From contig NZ_QASN01000011.1 in NCBI RefSeq assembly GCF_003052585.1, forward strand, positions 1 through 64,000: a stretch of DNA of 64,000 nt. The letters run 5' to 3'. Positions 46,440 to 56,571 of the stretch are shown here, in pieces (position 1 is the stretch's first letter; each line of letters starts with the position of its first letter). The notes under the pieces were generated by a model. That model had not been told where the DNA came from, did no database searches, and worked only from the letters and a program-made list of their open reading frames with translations. This DNA comes from Pseudomonas mangrovi (lineage in GTDB: Bacteria > Pseudomonadota > Gammaproteobacteria > Pseudomonadales > Pseudomonadaceae). Both the position numbers and the translations under genes were made by a program.

Positions 46440-47461
46440 GCGTGCTGCTTCTCGTCGTTTCGCTGGCCGTGCTGGCCTGGATACTCACCGCGCAGCTGCG
46501 CCGCTACGCGCTGGCCCGTAGTCTCATGGACATCCCCAACGCGCGCAGCTCGCACAGCCTGCCGACCCCGCGCGGCGGCGGGGTGGCCATCGTCATCGCC
46601 TTCCTGCTCGGGCTGGGCGTGGCCTTCTTCGCAGGGCTGGGGATTCCTGCCGAGCTGTTCTACGCGCTGCTGGGCGCAGGACTGGCTATCGCGCTGCTCG
46701 GTTTTCTCGATGACCATGGCCACATCGCCGCGCGCTGGCGCCTGCTCGGTCACTTCGCTGCTGCCGCCTGGGCGCTCTACTGGCTCGGCGGACTGCCGCC
46801 ACTGGCGGTGTTCGGCGGACTGCTGCAGCTGAGCTGGATCGGTCACGTGCTGGCGGCTTTCTACCTGGTCTGGCTGCTCAATCTGTACAACTTCATGGAC
46901 GGTATCGATGGCATCGCCAGTGTCGAGGCGATCTGCGTCTGCCTGGGTGGGGCGATTCTCTATGCACTGCTGGAGACCACGCTGCTGACCGATCTACCGC
47001 TGCTGATGCTGGCCGCCGCTGTGCTGGGCTTTCTGATCTGGAACTTCCCGCCGGCGCGGATCTTCATGGGTGATGCCGGTAGCGGTTTCCTCGGCATCGT
47101 GCTGGGCGTACTGTCGCTGCAGGCCGCGTGGATCAGCCCGGTGCTGCTGTGGGGTTGGCTGATTCTGCTCGGCGTGTTCATCGTCGATGCGACCCTCACC
47201 CTGTTGCGCCGTCTGCTGCGGGGCGAGAAGGTCTACGAGGCCCATCGCAGCCATGCTTATCAATACGCGTCGCGGCAGTTCGGTAAACATCTGCCGGTGA
47301 CGCTGGCGGTGCTGGCGATCAATCTGTTCTGGCTGCTGCCGGTGGCCGTCGTGGTGACGCTGGGCTGGCTGGACGGGCTGCTCGGTGTGCTTCTGGCCTA
47401 CGCGCCGCTGGTGCTTCTGGCGCTGCGCTTTCGCGCCGGTCAGACGGAAAATCGGGCCTGA
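46436..47461 (+). CDS. wbpL: Initiating glycosyltransferase WbpL (MraY/WecA-like)
   Basis: 341 residues from the ATG at 46436, within the overlap with the previous stop; upstream frame to 46316 is antisense-free but not conserved. About 10-11 membrane helices. The early loop IPNARSSHSLPTPRGGGVAIV, the catalytic LYNFMDGIDGIASVEA and IFMGDAGSGFLG are the conserved cytoplasmic motifs of polyprenyl-phosphate GlcNAc-1-P transferases. WbpL starts O-unit assembly by moving FucNAc/QuiNAc-1-P to undecaprenyl phosphate. Confidence 0.93.
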   Translation: MSVLLLVVSLAVLAWILTAQLRRYALARSLMDIPNARSSHSLPTPRGGGVAIVIAFLLGLGVAFFAGLGIPAELFYALLGAGLAIALLGFLDDHGHIAARWRLLGHFAAAAWALYWLGGLPPLAVFGGLLQLSWIGHVLAAFYLVWLLNLYNFMDGIDGIASVEAICVCLGGAILYALLETTLLTDLPLLMLAAAVLGFLIWNFPPARIFMGDAGSGFLGIVLGVLSLQAAWISPVLLWGWLILLGVFIVDATLTLLRRLLRGEKVYEAHRSHAYQYASRQFGKHLPVTLAVLAINLFWLLPVAVVVTLGWLDGLLGVLLAYAPLVLLALRFRAGQTENRA

Positions 47462-47498
47462 TGCGTCGCCTCCGGCCCCACCTAGGAAAGAGGTAGCA

Positions 47499-49469
47499 AT
47501 GTTGCGCAGCCGTCTTTTGCAAATGCCCCGACAGGCCAAGCGCGCCTTGCAGGTGTTCGCCGACGTCCTCCTGCTGTGGGCCGCGCTCTGGCTGGCGTTC
47601 GTCATCCGCCTGGGTTGGGATCGTCTGGTCGACCCGTTCGGCGAGTACCTCTGGTTGTTCATCGCCGCCCCGGCCGCGGCGATTCCGCTGTTCGTGCGCT
47701 TCGGTCTGTACCGCGCGGTGTTGCGCTACTTCGGCAGTGGCGCGCTGGTCACCATCTTCAATGCGATCAGCCTGTCTGCGCTGTTGCTCGCGGTGATCAT
47801 CTACCTGATGCGGCCGGACGAACTGATGCCGCGCTCGGTGATCTTCATCTACTGGGCGTTGTCGCTGCTGTTCGTTGGCGGCTTGCGCCTGCTGATGCGC
47901 CAGTACTTCAGTGGCGAGCTGTTTCCGGTGCGTGGCGTCCGCCGCCCGCTGCCGCTGACCCGGGTGGCGATCTATGGCGCGGGTTCTGCGGGCAACCAGT
48001 TGCTGGCTACCCTGCGCCTGGGCAAGAGCATGCAGCCGGTGGCCTTCATCGACGATGACGAGAACATCGCCGGGCGGGTGATCGGCGGTCTGAAGGTCTA
48101 CAAGTCCAGCCACATCGAGCAGATGATTGCTGCCACCGGTGCGGAGGAAGTGCTGCTGGCAATTCCGTCGACGTCGCGCAGCCGGCGCCGGGAGATACTG
48201 GCAGCGCTGGAGGCCTATCCGGTCCACGTACGTACCCTGCCGGGCTTCATGGACCTGGCCAGTGGCCGGGTCAGCGTCAGTGATCTGCAGGAGGTCGACA
48301 TTATCGACCTGCTCGGCCGTGACGCAGTGCCGCCGCGCGCGGAGCTGTTCGAGCGCTGCATTCGCGACCAGGTGGTGATGGTCACCGGCGCCGGGGGCTC
48401 GATCGGCTCGGAGCTGTGCCGGCAGATTCTCACCAGCGGCCCGCTGACCCTGGTGCTGTTCGAGCACAGCGAATACAACCTCTACAGCATTCAGAGCGAG
48501 CTGGAGGGATGGATTCGCCGCGACGGTCTGGCGGTACGCCTGGTCGGCATCCTCGGCAGCATCCGCGACGCTGACCGGTTGCTCGAGGTGATGCGCACCT
48601 GGCAGGTGCAGACCGTCTATCACGCGGCGGCCTACAAGCATGTGCCCATCGTCGAGCACAACATCGCCGAGGGCGTACTGAACAATGTGCGCGGCACGCT
48701 GCAGACCGCTCTGGCAGCAGTCTGTGCCGGTGTTGCGAACTTCGTGCTGATCTCCACCGACAAGGCGGTGCGGCCGACCAACGTCATGGGCAGCACCAAG
48801 CGCCTGGCGGAGATGGTGCTGCAGGCGCTCAGCCGCGAGCCCCAGTTGTGCCCGACCTCCGGCGAGGCATCGGTAACCAATCGCACCCGTTTCACCATGG
48901 TTCGTTTCGGTAACGTGCTGGGCTCGTCCGGTTCGGTGATTCCGCTGTTCCGCGAGCAGATCCGCCGCGGCGGGCCGGTGACGGTGACCCACCCGAACAT
49001 CACCCGCTATTTCATGACCATCCCCGAGGCGGCACAGCTGGTGATCCAGGCCGGTGCGATGGGGCAGGGCGGCGACGTCTTCGTGCTCGACATGGGCGAG
49101 CCGGTGAAGATCGCCGAGCTGGCGGAGAAGATGATCCATCTGTCCGGCCTGAGTGTGCGCAGCGAGGCCAATCCCAATGGCGATATCGCCATCGAATTCA
49201 GTGGTCTGCGTCCGGGCGAGAAGCTCTACGAAGAGCTGTTGATCGGCGACAACGTCAGCCCCACCGAGCACCCGATGATCATGCGCGCGGACGAGGAGTT
49301 CCTCTCCTGGGAACAGCTTGGTGCGGTTCTGGGCGAGTTGTTCGAGGCGGTCGAACGCGAGGACTTCATCGCTGTTCGGCAGCTGCTGCAACGGGTGGTG
49401 AGCGGCTACGTGCCGGAGGGCGAGATCGTCGACTGGTATCACCAGAAGCGCCGTGAGACACGTATTTGA
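47499..49469 (+). CDS. wbpM: UDP-GlcNAc 4,6-dehydratase WbpM
   Basis: 656 residues from the ATG at 47499 with AAGAGGT upstream. Four N-terminal membrane helices (ADVLLLWAALWLAFVIRLGW onward) precede a CoA-binding-like domain (RVAIYGAGSAGNQLLATLR) and the soluble SDR dehydratase (MVTGAGGSIGSELCRQI, KAVRPTNVMGSTKRLAEM, the Met-Lys signature of this family, FGNVLGSSGSVIPLF). It makes the 4-keto precursor of D-QuiNAc/D-FucNAc and closes the O-antigen cluster, as in P. aeruginosa. Confidence 0.95.
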   Translation: MLRSRLLQMPRQAKRALQVFADVLLLWAALWLAFVIRLGWDRLVDPFGEYLWLFIAAPAAAIPLFVRFGLYRAVLRYFGSGALVTIFNAISLSALLLAVIIYLMRPDELMPRSVIFIYWALSLLFVGGLRLLMRQYFSGELFPVRGVRRPLPLTRVAIYGAGSAGNQLLATLRLGKSMQPVAFIDDDENIAGRVIGGLKVYKSSHIEQMIAATGAEEVLLAIPSTSRSRRREILAALEAYPVHVRTLPGFMDLASGRVSVSDLQEVDIIDLLGRDAVPPRAELFERCIRDQVVMVTGAGGSIGSELCRQILTSGPLTLVLFEHSEYNLYSIQSELEGWIRRDGLAVRLVGILGSIRDADRLLEVMRTWQVQTVYHAAAYKHVPIVEHNIAEGVLNNVRGTLQTALAAVCAGVANFVLISTDKAVRPTNVMGSTKRLAEMVLQALSREPQLCPTSGEASVTNRTRFTMVRFGNVLGSSGSVIPLFREQIRRGGPVTVTHPNITRYFMTIPEAAQLVIQAGAMGQGGDVFVLDMGEPVKIAELAEKMIHLSGLSVRSEANPNGDIAIEFSGLRPGEKLYEELLIGDNVSPTEHPMIMRADEEFLSWEQLGAVLGELFEAVEREDFIAVRQLLQRVVSGYVPEGEIVDWYHQKRRETRI

Positions 49470-49550
49470 CAAGGCTGTGCGCTGGTCTAAGTTGAGAGCG
49501 TGACTGCGGAGTCAGTCACTGTTCATCTCAATCGAAAAGGAGTTTCGATC

Positions 49551-49874
49551 ATGCGTACACCGCTGTTTCTTTCCGCTGTATTTACCCTGCTCACCGGCTT
49601 CGCCGCCCTCGCTGTCGCCAACGAACCTGTTTCTGCCCCCTCGACTCCACCCGCCGTGCAGGCCTCGGCCCAGCACGCGCAGGTGAACCTCAACACGGCT
49701 GATGCGCTGCAATTGCAGGAAGCTCTGCTGGGTATCGGTGCAGTCAAGGCGCAGGCTATCGTCGACCACCGCAACGCCCACGGCCCGTTCGCCTCGGTCG
49801 ACGAGCTGATCGAGGTCAAGGGCATCGGTGCCGCCACCCTGGAGAAGAACCGCGAGCGAATCACGCTCAACTGA
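49551..49874 (+). CDS. ComEA-like exported helix-hairpin-helix protein
   Basis: 107 residues from the ATG at 49551 with AAAGGAG upstream. A signal peptide (MRTPLFLSAVFTLLTGFAAL, cleavage near AVA/NE) is followed by a Pro/Ala linker and a double helix-hairpin-helix domain (VNLNTADALQLQEALLGIGAVKAQAIVDHRN, FASVDELIEVKGIGAATLEKN). It is a periplasmic DNA-binding protein of the ComEA family, possibly for DNA uptake. The same gene follows wbpM in P. aeruginosa, so it marks the conserved right border of the O-antigen locus. Confidence 0.9.
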   Translation: MRTPLFLSAVFTLLTGFAALAVANEPVSAPSTPPAVQASAQHAQVNLNTADALQLQEALLGIGAVKAQAIVDHRNAHGPFASVDELIEVKGIGAATLEKNRERITLN

Positions 49875-49894
49875 TTCAGTGAATGGCTAGCAGG

Positions 49895-49922
49895 GGCCGG
49901 TCGCAATGACCGGCCTTTTTTG
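49895..49922 (+). terminator. Rho-independent terminator after the ComEA-like gene
   Basis: GGCCGGTC, loop GCAAT, GACCGGCC (8-bp perfect stem) followed by a run of six T and GTT. It is the clearest terminator in the window. Confidence 0.9.
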
Positions 49923-49970
49923 TTCTGGACATCATCGCCGGGCAGTCGCGGGCCGCGAGTTGCCTGGACC

Positions 49971-50117
49971 CTCCCTCACCCGCCTTAGGCACCTCTCCCG
50001 GCGAGAGAGGGAGATGCGGTGTGCGCTCGAAACACTACGAAACCCCACACCGCACCGTCGCCCCGCAGCCGTCCTTCTCCCTGCGGGAGAAGGTGGCGCG
50101 CAGCGCCGGATGAGGGA
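49971..50117 (-). repeat. Composite ~147-bp dispersed repeat, copy 1 (reverse)
   Basis: Half B' (CTCCCTCACCCGCC onward, with a CTCTCCCGGCGAGAGAGGG palindrome) and half A' (TTCTCCCTGCGGGAGAA, then GGTGGCGCGCAGCGCCGGAT) flank a conserved ~60-bp centre. Its reverse complement matches the copies at 59661, 61008 and 61214. Confidence 0.85.
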
Positions 50118-50164
50118 AGCGGCGGTCTGCAGGGTGTCGGACGCGGGCCGTGGCTGCGGCAGGC

Positions 50165-50398
50165 TCAGGCCGGGTATCTGCCTGCGGCGGCTTCAAGCCA
50201 GGTGGATAGCTCGCGGCGGGGAATCTTCTGCCGTCGGGCCTGGGCCAGTTGGTCGAGCATGTAGGCGCGCTTGCCTTCGTCCTGCCCGGCGAAGGAGAGG
50301 GCCAGGTCGCGGTCCATCCAGCGTTTGATGCGCACGTAGAGCCACCAATGGAAGTACAGACCGGCGACGGTGGTGATCGCGATGATGAAATAGTCCAA
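50165..50398 (-). CDS. Small conserved membrane protein, function unknown
   Basis: 77 residues with a TTG start supported by AAGGAG 7 nt upstream. One N-terminal membrane helix (DYFIIAITTVAGLYFHWWLYVRI), then a charged cytoplasmic tail (RWMDRDLALSFAGQDEGKRAYMLDQLAQARRQKIPRRELSTWLEAA). No named family was recognised. Codon use is host-like. It diverges from the glycine-zipper lipoprotein gene. Confidence 0.7.
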   Translation of the reverse strand: MDYFIIAITTVAGLYFHWWLYVRIKRWMDRDLALSFAGQDEGKRAYMLDQLAQARRQKIPRRELSTWLEAAAGRYPA

Positions 50399-50587
50399 AC
50401 CTGGCTCCTTCTCGATGGTTGTCGATTGTGCCGCAACTTCGTCGTACGAGCTTCGCGGCTTTTGGTCGCAAGCGCTGAGGCCCCCGGTCGTGGGGAGGGG
50501 AACATTCAGGTGGTTTTGCGAGCCCTATCGTGGCTTCTCCGGCGCCGGCGCGCTTTAATGATCCACCGTCCCCCATGGAGTTTCGTC

Positions 50588-51052
50588 ATGTTCAAGTCTC
50601 GTCTTCTCATTCTCTCGCTGGTTGCCTGCTCGGCCGCGCTGACCGGCTGTGCCTCCAACCTGGGCGGCGACACCTATTCCCGTGAAGAAGCACGTACCGT
50701 GCAGACCGTGCGCATGGGCACCATCGAGTCGCTGCGTCCGGTGCGCATCGAAGGTACCAAGACACCGATCGGTGCCGGCGCCGGTGCAATCGTCGGCGGT
50801 GTTGCCGGCAGCAGCGTCGGCGGTGGTCGTGGCAGTGCCGTGGCGGCGGTGATCGGTGCCGTGGCGGGTGGCCTGCTCGGTGCGGCGACCGAGGAAGGCC
50901 TGACGCGCACCCAGGGCGTGGAGATCACTGTTCGCGAGGATGACGGCCTGATGCGAGCCTATGTGCAGGAAGTCGAGCCGAACCAGGTGTTCCGCGTTGG
51001 CCAGCGCGTGCGCATCCTGACCGTCAACGGCACCAGTCGCGTCAGTCCCTGA
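50588..51052 (+). CDS. Outer-membrane glycine-zipper lipoprotein (SlyB/PcpY-like)
   Basis: 154 residues from the ATG at 50588. Lipoprotein signal MFKSRLLILSLVACSAALTG ending at a Cys (LTGC box), then SREEARTVQTVRMGTIESLRPVRIEGT and a glycine-zipper segment (GAGAGAIVGGVAGSSVGGGRG, AVIGAVAGGLLGAATEE) and a C-terminal beta region (VEITVREDDGLMRAYVQEV). This is the SlyB/17 kDa surface-antigen family; it inserts into the outer membrane and is thought to stabilise it. It appears monocistronic. Confidence 0.9.
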   Translation: MFKSRLLILSLVACSAALTGCASNLGGDTYSREEARTVQTVRMGTIESLRPVRIEGTKTPIGAGAGAIVGGVAGSSVGGGRGSAVAAVIGAVAGGLLGAATEEGLTRTQGVEITVREDDGLMRAYVQEVEPNQVFRVGQRVRILTVNGTSRVSP

Positions 51053-51064
51053 CGGCCTGGTCTG

Positions 51065-51082
51065 CGCCCGCGCCAGCGGGCG
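51065..51082 (+). terminator. Hairpin after the glycine-zipper lipoprotein gene
   Basis: CGCCCGC, loop GCCA, GCGGGCG: a perfect 7-bp stem 13 nt past the stop codon. There is no T-run, so terminator function is uncertain. Confidence 0.4.
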
Positions 51083-51328
51083 TGGACGAGTGCAGTGAGA
51101 CGTTGGCCTGCGCCCCGGTTGCCCGCTGCTTGAACGTCGGATGAGGCGTTTCTATCGCGCCAACGGGTGCCGGCGATGACGGGCAGGGCGAGTTTGCCAG
51201 TCCGTTGCAGGTGCTCGTGCGATATCGCTGCAGTCTGTTCCCCTGGATGAGATTGGCAGGGCCCATCGATCGACTGCCGCCTGCCGATGATGCTGTTCCA
51301 ACCTTCGTCCTGAACGGATTCAATCCTG

Positions 51329-51685
51329 ATGAAAGCGCGCAGGCATCTTGTTCTTCTGTCGCAGGGCGTAGGCGTCTGGCTCGCGTTCTGGTTGGCTGGG
51401 TTGCCGGCGTACTACCAGCAGTACTCGCCACTCGCGCTGGCGCTGGCTTGCGTTTTTCTGTCGGTGGCCATCTCGCTATGTGCGCTGCTGGTGCTGCGTC
51501 GACGAACCCGCGTGCGCCGGGCCTTCTGGTACTCGATCTATTACACGCTACCTTTCGCCTTACTGGATGCCCTTTACTGCGGTTGGTACCTGGGGCATGG
51601 CGAAGCCTTCGTCTACCGCTACTGGTATCTGGCGATTTTCTACATAACACCCTGGCTGACTTCATTCCCACCGCTTTCCTGTTGA
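51329..51685 (+). CDS. Hypothetical four-helix membrane protein
   Basis: 118 residues with about four hydrophobic helices (VLLSQGVGVWLAFWLAGLPA; LALALACVFLSVAISLCALLVL; FWYSIYYTLPFALLDALYCGWYL; YWYLAIFYITPWLTSF) and an Arg-rich cytoplasmic loop (LRRRTRVRRAF). No family recognised. The start at 51329 has only a weak ribosome site. The hydrophobic periodicity and lack of a better gene on the other strand support it as real. The 276 nt before it and 274 nt after it show no further gene. Confidence 0.6.
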   Translation: MKARRHLVLLSQGVGVWLAFWLAGLPAYYQQYSPLALALACVFLSVAISLCALLVLRRRTRVRRAFWYSIYYTLPFALLDALYCGWYLGHGEAFVYRYWYLAIFYITPWLTSFPPLSC

Positions 51686-51959
51686 ACGGTGGTGGGCGCG
51701 GGCCGAAAAGGTCTGAATGCTGCTCTGTGGTGGTGCGAAGCGTGCTCGTCTGCTCTGTTATGGTACCAAGTTGCTGATTTGAAAGAGGTTCTGTTCAAGG
51801 AATCAATCATTCGTAATAAATCCCCAGCGCCGATCAGGATGAACTCGTGGATAATCGCCGCCTCGTCGACGCGGCATCCGCTTGATGCGATGGGCGCTGG
51901 AGTCGATGCGGAACGGATTCTGTGATCCCCGATTGCCGGCCTGGAAACTGGAGTGTTGA

Positions 51960-54752
51960 ATGGCGCTTGCGCTGATTATTGCCTTGCCTTTCCTTGGTGC
52001 GCTGATACCGCTGCTGGTGTCACGCATGGGTCGATCCGCAGTTGCCATTGCCGCTGCCCTGGCTCCTGCCTGCGGCCTCTGGTTGCTGTTCTCCCAACGC
52101 GCCGCGGTATTTGCCGGTGAGGTGCAGATCGCCGGCACCGAGTGGCTGCCGCAGCTGGGCCTGAACCTCAGCCTGCGCCTGGATGGCCTGGGTTTCCTGT
52201 TCGCCCTGCTGATCCTCGGCATCGGCCTGCTGGTGATTCTCTACGCACGCTACTACCTGGCGAAGTCCGAACCACAGGGGCGCTTCTACGCCTTCCTCCT
52301 CCTGTTCATGGGCGCGATGCTCGGCGTGGTGCTGTCCGAGAACATGCTGCTGATGCTGATGTTCTGGGAGTTGACCAGTCTGTCCTCGTTCCTGCTGATC
52401 GGCTTCTGGAAGCACCGCTCCGATGCGCGCATTGGCGCGCGCATGGCGCTGGCGGTCACCGGCGGTGGCGGTCTGGCGTTGCTCGCGGGAATTCTGCTGA
52501 TCGGCCAGATCGTCGGCAGTTTCGAGCTGTCCGTGGTGCTCGCTGCCGGTGATCAGATTCGCGCCAGTGCGCTCTATCCGCTGGCGCTGGTGCTGGTGCT
52601 GCTCGGGGTGTTCACCAAGTCGGCACAGTTCCCGTTCCACTTCTGGCTCCCCCATGCGATGGCCGCACCGACGCCGGTGTCCGCCTATCTGCACTCGGCA
52701 ACCATGGTCAAGGCCGGGGTCTTTCTGCTGGCGCGCTTCTATCCGGCGCTGGCCGACTCGGAGTGGTGGTTCTACCTGGTCAGTCTCACCGGCCTGGCGA
52801 CGTTGCTGGTTGGCGCGGTGCTGGCGCTGTTCCAGCATGATCTCAAAGGGCTGCTGGCGTATTCGACGATCAGCCACCTGGGCCTGATCACGCTGTTGTT
52901 CGGTCTGGACTCGAAGCTGGCGGTGGTCGCCGCAGTGTTCCATATCATCAACCATGCGACCTTCAAGGCGTCGCTGTTCATGGCTGCGGGGATCATCGAC
53001 CACGAAACCGGCAGCCGCGACATGCGCAGCATCAACGGGCTATGGAAGTACATGCCGCATACCGCGGTGCTGGCGATGGTGGCGTCCTCGGCGATGGCCG
53101 GCGTGCCGCTGCTCAATGGCTTCCTGAGCAAGGAAATGTTCTTCGCCGAGACCCTCAAGCAGCATCTTCTGGGCAGTTTCTACTGGGTGATTCCGGCGGT
53201 CGCAACCCTGGCCGGCGCCTTCGCCGTGGCCTATTCGCTGCGCTTCATCCATGACGTGTTCTTCAACGGTGAGCCGATCGACCTGCCCAAGTATCCGCCG
53301 CACGAACCGGCGCGCTACATGAAGATTCCGGTGGAGATACTGGTCTTTCTCTGCCTGCTGGTGGGCGTGCTGCCCGGCTATACGATTGCGTCGCTGCTCG
53401 CGGCCGCCGCGACGTCCAGCCTGAATGGCGAGCTGCCGCAGTACAGTCTGACGGTATGGCATGGCCTGAACCTGCCGCTGGCGATGAGCGTGCTGGCACT
53501 GGTCGGCGGACTGTTCATCTATGCGCTGCGCAAGCCCTTGTTCGCCTGGTACGAAGGCCTTCCCGAGATCGATGCACGGGTCAACTTCCAACGCGGTATC
53601 ACCATCCTGATGCGTATCACCGATGCGCTGACCGACCGCCTGGAAACCGGCTCCCTGCAGCGCTATATGGCCCTTCTTTTGGGTAGCGTCCTGCTGCTGG
53701 TGGTCTTTGCGCTGAGCCCGCTGGAAAGCCTGCAGGGCAGCCTGCCGGCGATGCCGGTGGATGCCATCACCGCGCTGGGCCTGGGAATCATGGCGCTCAC
53801 CGCGCTGCTGACGGCGGTCTTTCACCGGCGCAGCCTGGTGGCGTTGATGATCCTCAGTTGCACCGGCCTGATGGTGGCGCTGGCATTTGCCCGCTACTCG
53901 GCCCCGGACCTGGCACTGACCCAGCTGTCGGTCGAGGTGGTCACCATCATCCTGCTGATGCTGGCGCTGTTCTTCATGCCGGCGCAGGTGCCTGCCGAGT
54001 CGAGCAGCCTGCGGGTGCTGCGTGATCTGGGTCTGGCGGGTGGCGTCGGCACCCTGGTCGCGCTGCTGGTGTATGCGGTGATTACCCGGCCGTACCAGAG
54101 CATCTCCCCGTACTTCCTCGAGAACAGCGTGCCCGGCGGCGGTGGCACCAACGTGGTCAACGTGATCCTGGTGGACTTCCGCGGCTTCGATACCCTTGGT
54201 GAGATATCGGTACTGGCGATTGCAGCGGTGGGTATCTTCGCGCTGCTCGGCGGCCTGCGGCTGGCGCACCCGTCGCGTGATGGCAATGGTCGACCCTGGT
54301 CCACCGACAGCCACCCGCTGATCCTCGACATTCTTGCGCGTGCCCTGCTGCCGATGGCGTTGCTGATTTCGGTGTTCATCTTCCTGCGCGGCCACAACCT
54401 GCCAGGCGGGGGGTTCATCGCCGGTCTGGTCACCGCGGTTGCGCTGATCCTGCAGTACGTGGCGCGCGGGGTCGCCTGGACCCAGGCACGACAGCCGCTG
54501 GCTTATCACGTGCTGGCTGGAGCCGGCGTACTGATCGCCACCCTTACCGGTCTGGGCAGTTGGCTGTTCGGCCGGCCGTTCCTCACGTCGGCCTTCGGTC
54601 ATTTCCACATTCCGCTGATCGGCGAGATCGAGTTGGCCACTGCGATGCTGTTCGACCTGGGGGTTTACATGACGGTGGTCGGAGCGACGCTGATGATCCT
54701 TTCCAATATCGGCCAGGTCAGCCAGGCCGAACCGTTCCGCGAGGTGCGCTGA
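51960..54752 (+). CDS. shaA: Cation/proton antiporter subunit A (MrpA-MrpB fusion type)
   Basis: 930 residues with 20 or more membrane helices. The N-terminal two thirds is the NuoL-like MrpA core ([83 protein letters not shown]). The C-terminus adds the MrpA tail and an MrpB-like domain ([48 protein letters not shown]). Fused A/B is the group 2 arrangement of Pseudomonas sha/pha, which exchanges Na+ or K+ for H+ and supports salt and alkali tolerance. It heads a six-gene operon. Confidence 0.93.
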   Translation: MALALIIALPFLGALIPLLVSRMGRSAVAIAAALAPACGLWLLFSQRAAVFAGEVQIAGTEWLPQLGLNLSLRLDGLGFLFALLILGIGLLVILYARYYLAKSEPQGRFYAFLLLFMGAMLGVVLSENMLLMLMFWELTSLSSFLLIGFWKHRSDARIGARMALAVTGGGGLALLAGILLIGQIVGSFELSVVLAAGDQIRASALYPLALVLVLLGVFTKSAQFPFHFWLPHAMAAPTPVSAYLHSATMVKAGVFLLARFYPALADSEWWFYLVSLTGLATLLVGAVLALFQHDLKGLLAYSTISHLGLITLLFGLDSKLAVVAAVFHIINHATFKASLFMAAGIIDHETGSRDMRSINGLWKYMPHTAVLAMVASSAMAGVPLLNGFLSKEMFFAETLKQHLLGSFYWVIPAVATLAGAFAVAYSLRFIHDVFFNGEPIDLPKYPPHEPARYMKIPVEILVFLCLLVGVLPGYTIASLLAAAATSSLNGELPQYSLTVWHGLNLPLAMSVLALVGGLFIYALRKPLFAWYEGLPEIDARVNFQRGITILMRITDALTDRLETGSLQRYMALLLGSVLLLVVFALSPLESLQGSLPAMPVDAITALGLGIMALTALLTAVFHRRSLVALMILSCTGLMVALAFARYSAPDLALTQLSVEVVTIILLMLALFFMPAQVPAESSSLRVLRDLGLAGGVGTLVALLVYAVITRPYQSISPYFLENSVPGGGGTNVVNVILVDFRGFDTLGEISVLAIAAVGIFALLGGLRLAHPSRDGNGRPWSTDSHPLILDILARALLPMALLISVFIFLRGHNLPGGGFIAGLVTAVALILQYVARGVAWTQARQPLAYHVLAGAGVLIATLTGLGSWLFGRPFLTSAFGHFHIPLIGEIELATAMLFDLGVYMTVVGATLMILSNIGQVSQAEPFREVR

Positions 54753-55081
54753 TGGAAGCCCTGTTCGCCGTGACCCTCGGTGTGCTGACCGCCAGTGGTA
54801 TCTACCTGATCCTGCAAGCGCGGATCTTTCCGGTGGTGCTCGGCCTGACGCTGTTGTCCTACGCGGTCAACCTGTTCCTGTTCGCCATGGGCCGCCTGGC
54901 CGGTGGGGTGCCGGCGGTGATCGGGCGGAGCGCCGAGTACGGAGACCCGCTGCCCCAGGCGCTGGTGCTCACCGCCATCGTCATCGGCTTTGCCATGACC
55001 GCTTTCGTGGTGGTGCTGGCATTGCGCAGCCTGGGCGAGACCGGCACCGACCACGTGGATGGCCAGGAGCCCGGCAAATGA
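54752..55081 (+). CDS. shaC: Cation/proton antiporter subunit C
   Basis: 109 residues from the ATG at 54752, sharing one base with the shaA stop (TGATG). Three membrane helices of the NuoK-like MrpC family (VTLGVLTASGIYLILQARIFPVVLGLTLLSYAVNLFLFAMG, then DPLPQALVLTAIVIGFAMTAFVVVLALR). It is part of the membrane arm of the antiporter complex. Confidence 0.93.
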   Translation: MEALFAVTLGVLTASGIYLILQARIFPVVLGLTLLSYAVNLFLFAMGRLAGGVPAVIGRSAEYGDPLPQALVLTAIVIGFAMTAFVVVLALRSLGETGTDHVDGQEPGK

Positions 55082-56571
55082 TGCACGCGCCCATCCTGCC
55101 GTTACTGCTTCCGCTGCTCATGGGCAGCCTGCTGCTGCTCGGTCATCGTCTGGAGCTCCCACTCAAGCGTCTGCTGTCGCTTGCCGCCACCTGGTCGCTG
55201 GTGCCGCTGAGCGCCTGGCTGGTATGGCTGGCCGGGGATGACCAACTGCGTGTCTACGCCCTCGGCGACTGGCAGCCACCGTTCGGCATCATCCTGCTGG
55301 TTGATCGCCTGAGCGCCATGCTGCTCCTGCTCACGGCGCTGCTGGCCGGTTTCGCGCTGCTCTACGCCTGCCGTGGCGATGACGAGCGCGGGCCGAACTT
55401 CCATGCGCTGTTCCAGTTCCAGTTGCTCGGTATCAATGGTGCTTTCCTCACCGGCGACCTGTTCAACCTGTTCGTGTTCTTCGAGATTCTGCTGATTTCC
55501 TCCTACGCCTTGCTGCTGCATGGCAATGGCGCGGAGCGAGTGCGTGCCGGGATGCATTACGTGGTGTTGAACCTGTTGGGGTCGGCGTTGTTTTTGCTCG
55601 GCGTCGGCTCTCTTTACGGTCTGCTCGGCACCTTGAACATGGCCGACCTGGCGGCGCGGGTCGCAGTCGCCGATGCCAGTCAGACCCCTCTGCTGGCCGC
55701 TGCCGGCTATCTGCTGCTGACGGTGTTCGCCCTCAAGGCCGCGATCCTGCCGCTGTATTTCTGGCTGCCGCGTGCCTATGCCAGTGCGTCGGCACCGGTG
55801 GCCGCGTTGTTCGCGATCATGACCAAGGTCGGGCTTTACGCGATTTTGCGGGTGTTCGGGCTGATCTACGGTGCCCAGGCCGGCGAGCTGGCCGGACTGG
55901 CCAACGGGCTGCTCTGGTGGCTGGCGCTGCTGACCATCGCCGCAGGCGTGGTCGGCGCGCTGTCGGCGCGCAACCTGCAGCGGCTGTTGGCCTATCTGGT
56001 GGTGCTGTCGGTCGGCGTGTTGCTCGCGGGACTGGCGATGGACAGCCAGACCGCGCTGGCTGCGGCACTCTACTATCTGCTGCACAGCACGCTGATCGGC
56101 GGCGCGATGTTCCTGCTCGCCGATCTGGTCAGCCGCCAGCGGGGCGCCGAGGCCGGTGACCTGACCCAGGGACCCAGTCTGCGTCAGCCGTTGCTGTTGG
56201 GTGGGTTGTTCTTCCTCGGCTCGATTTCGCTGGCCGGCCTGCCGCCGTTCTCCGGTTTCCTCGGCAAATTGATGCTGCTGCGCGCGGCGGACCCCGGTGA
56301 AGCACTCTGGCTTTGGCCAGCGGTGCTGGTGGCCGGGCTGGGTATGCTGCTGGCACTCAGCCGCGCCGGCAGCGCGCTGTTCTGGCGGCCGGGCGGCGAC
56401 GTGATCGAGGGCGAGGATGATCGCGTTCGTCTGTTCGCCACCGTCGGCCTGTTGCTTGGTGGCCCTGCGCTGGTGATCTTCGCAGCGCCGGTGATGGCTT
56501 ACGTCGAGGCGACGGCGCGCCAGCTGCGCGACCTGGCGCCCTACCTGAACCTCATTGGAGGTGGCGCATGA
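55078..56571 (+). CDS. shaD: Cation/proton antiporter subunit D
   Basis: 497 residues, NuoM/N-like MrpD: about 14 membrane helices, with the antiporter-core segments FNLFVFFEILLISSYALLLHG (essential Glu), KAAILPLYFWLPRAYASASAPVAALFAIMTKVGLYAILRVFGL (essential Lys) and SISLAGLPPFSGFLGKLMLL. It starts 4 nt before the shaC stop and overlaps shaE by 4 nt. Confidence 0.93.
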   Translation: MMHAPILPLLLPLLMGSLLLLGHRLELPLKRLLSLAATWSLVPLSAWLVWLAGDDQLRVYALGDWQPPFGIILLVDRLSAMLLLLTALLAGFALLYACRGDDERGPNFHALFQFQLLGINGAFLTGDLFNLFVFFEILLISSYALLLHGNGAERVRAGMHYVVLNLLGSALFLLGVGSLYGLLGTLNMADLAARVAVADASQTPLLAAAGYLLLTVFALKAAILPLYFWLPRAYASASAPVAALFAIMTKVGLYAILRVFGLIYGAQAGELAGLANGLLWWLALLTIAAGVVGALSARNLQRLLAYLVVLSVGVLLAGLAMDSQTALAAALYYLLHSTLIGGAMFLLADLVSRQRGAEAGDLTQGPSLRQPLLLGGLFFLGSISLAGLPPFSGFLGKLMLLRAADPGEALWLWPAVLVAGLGMLLALSRAGSALFWRPGGDVIEGEDDRVRLFATVGLLLGGPALVIFAAPVMAYVEATARQLRDLAPYLNLIGGGA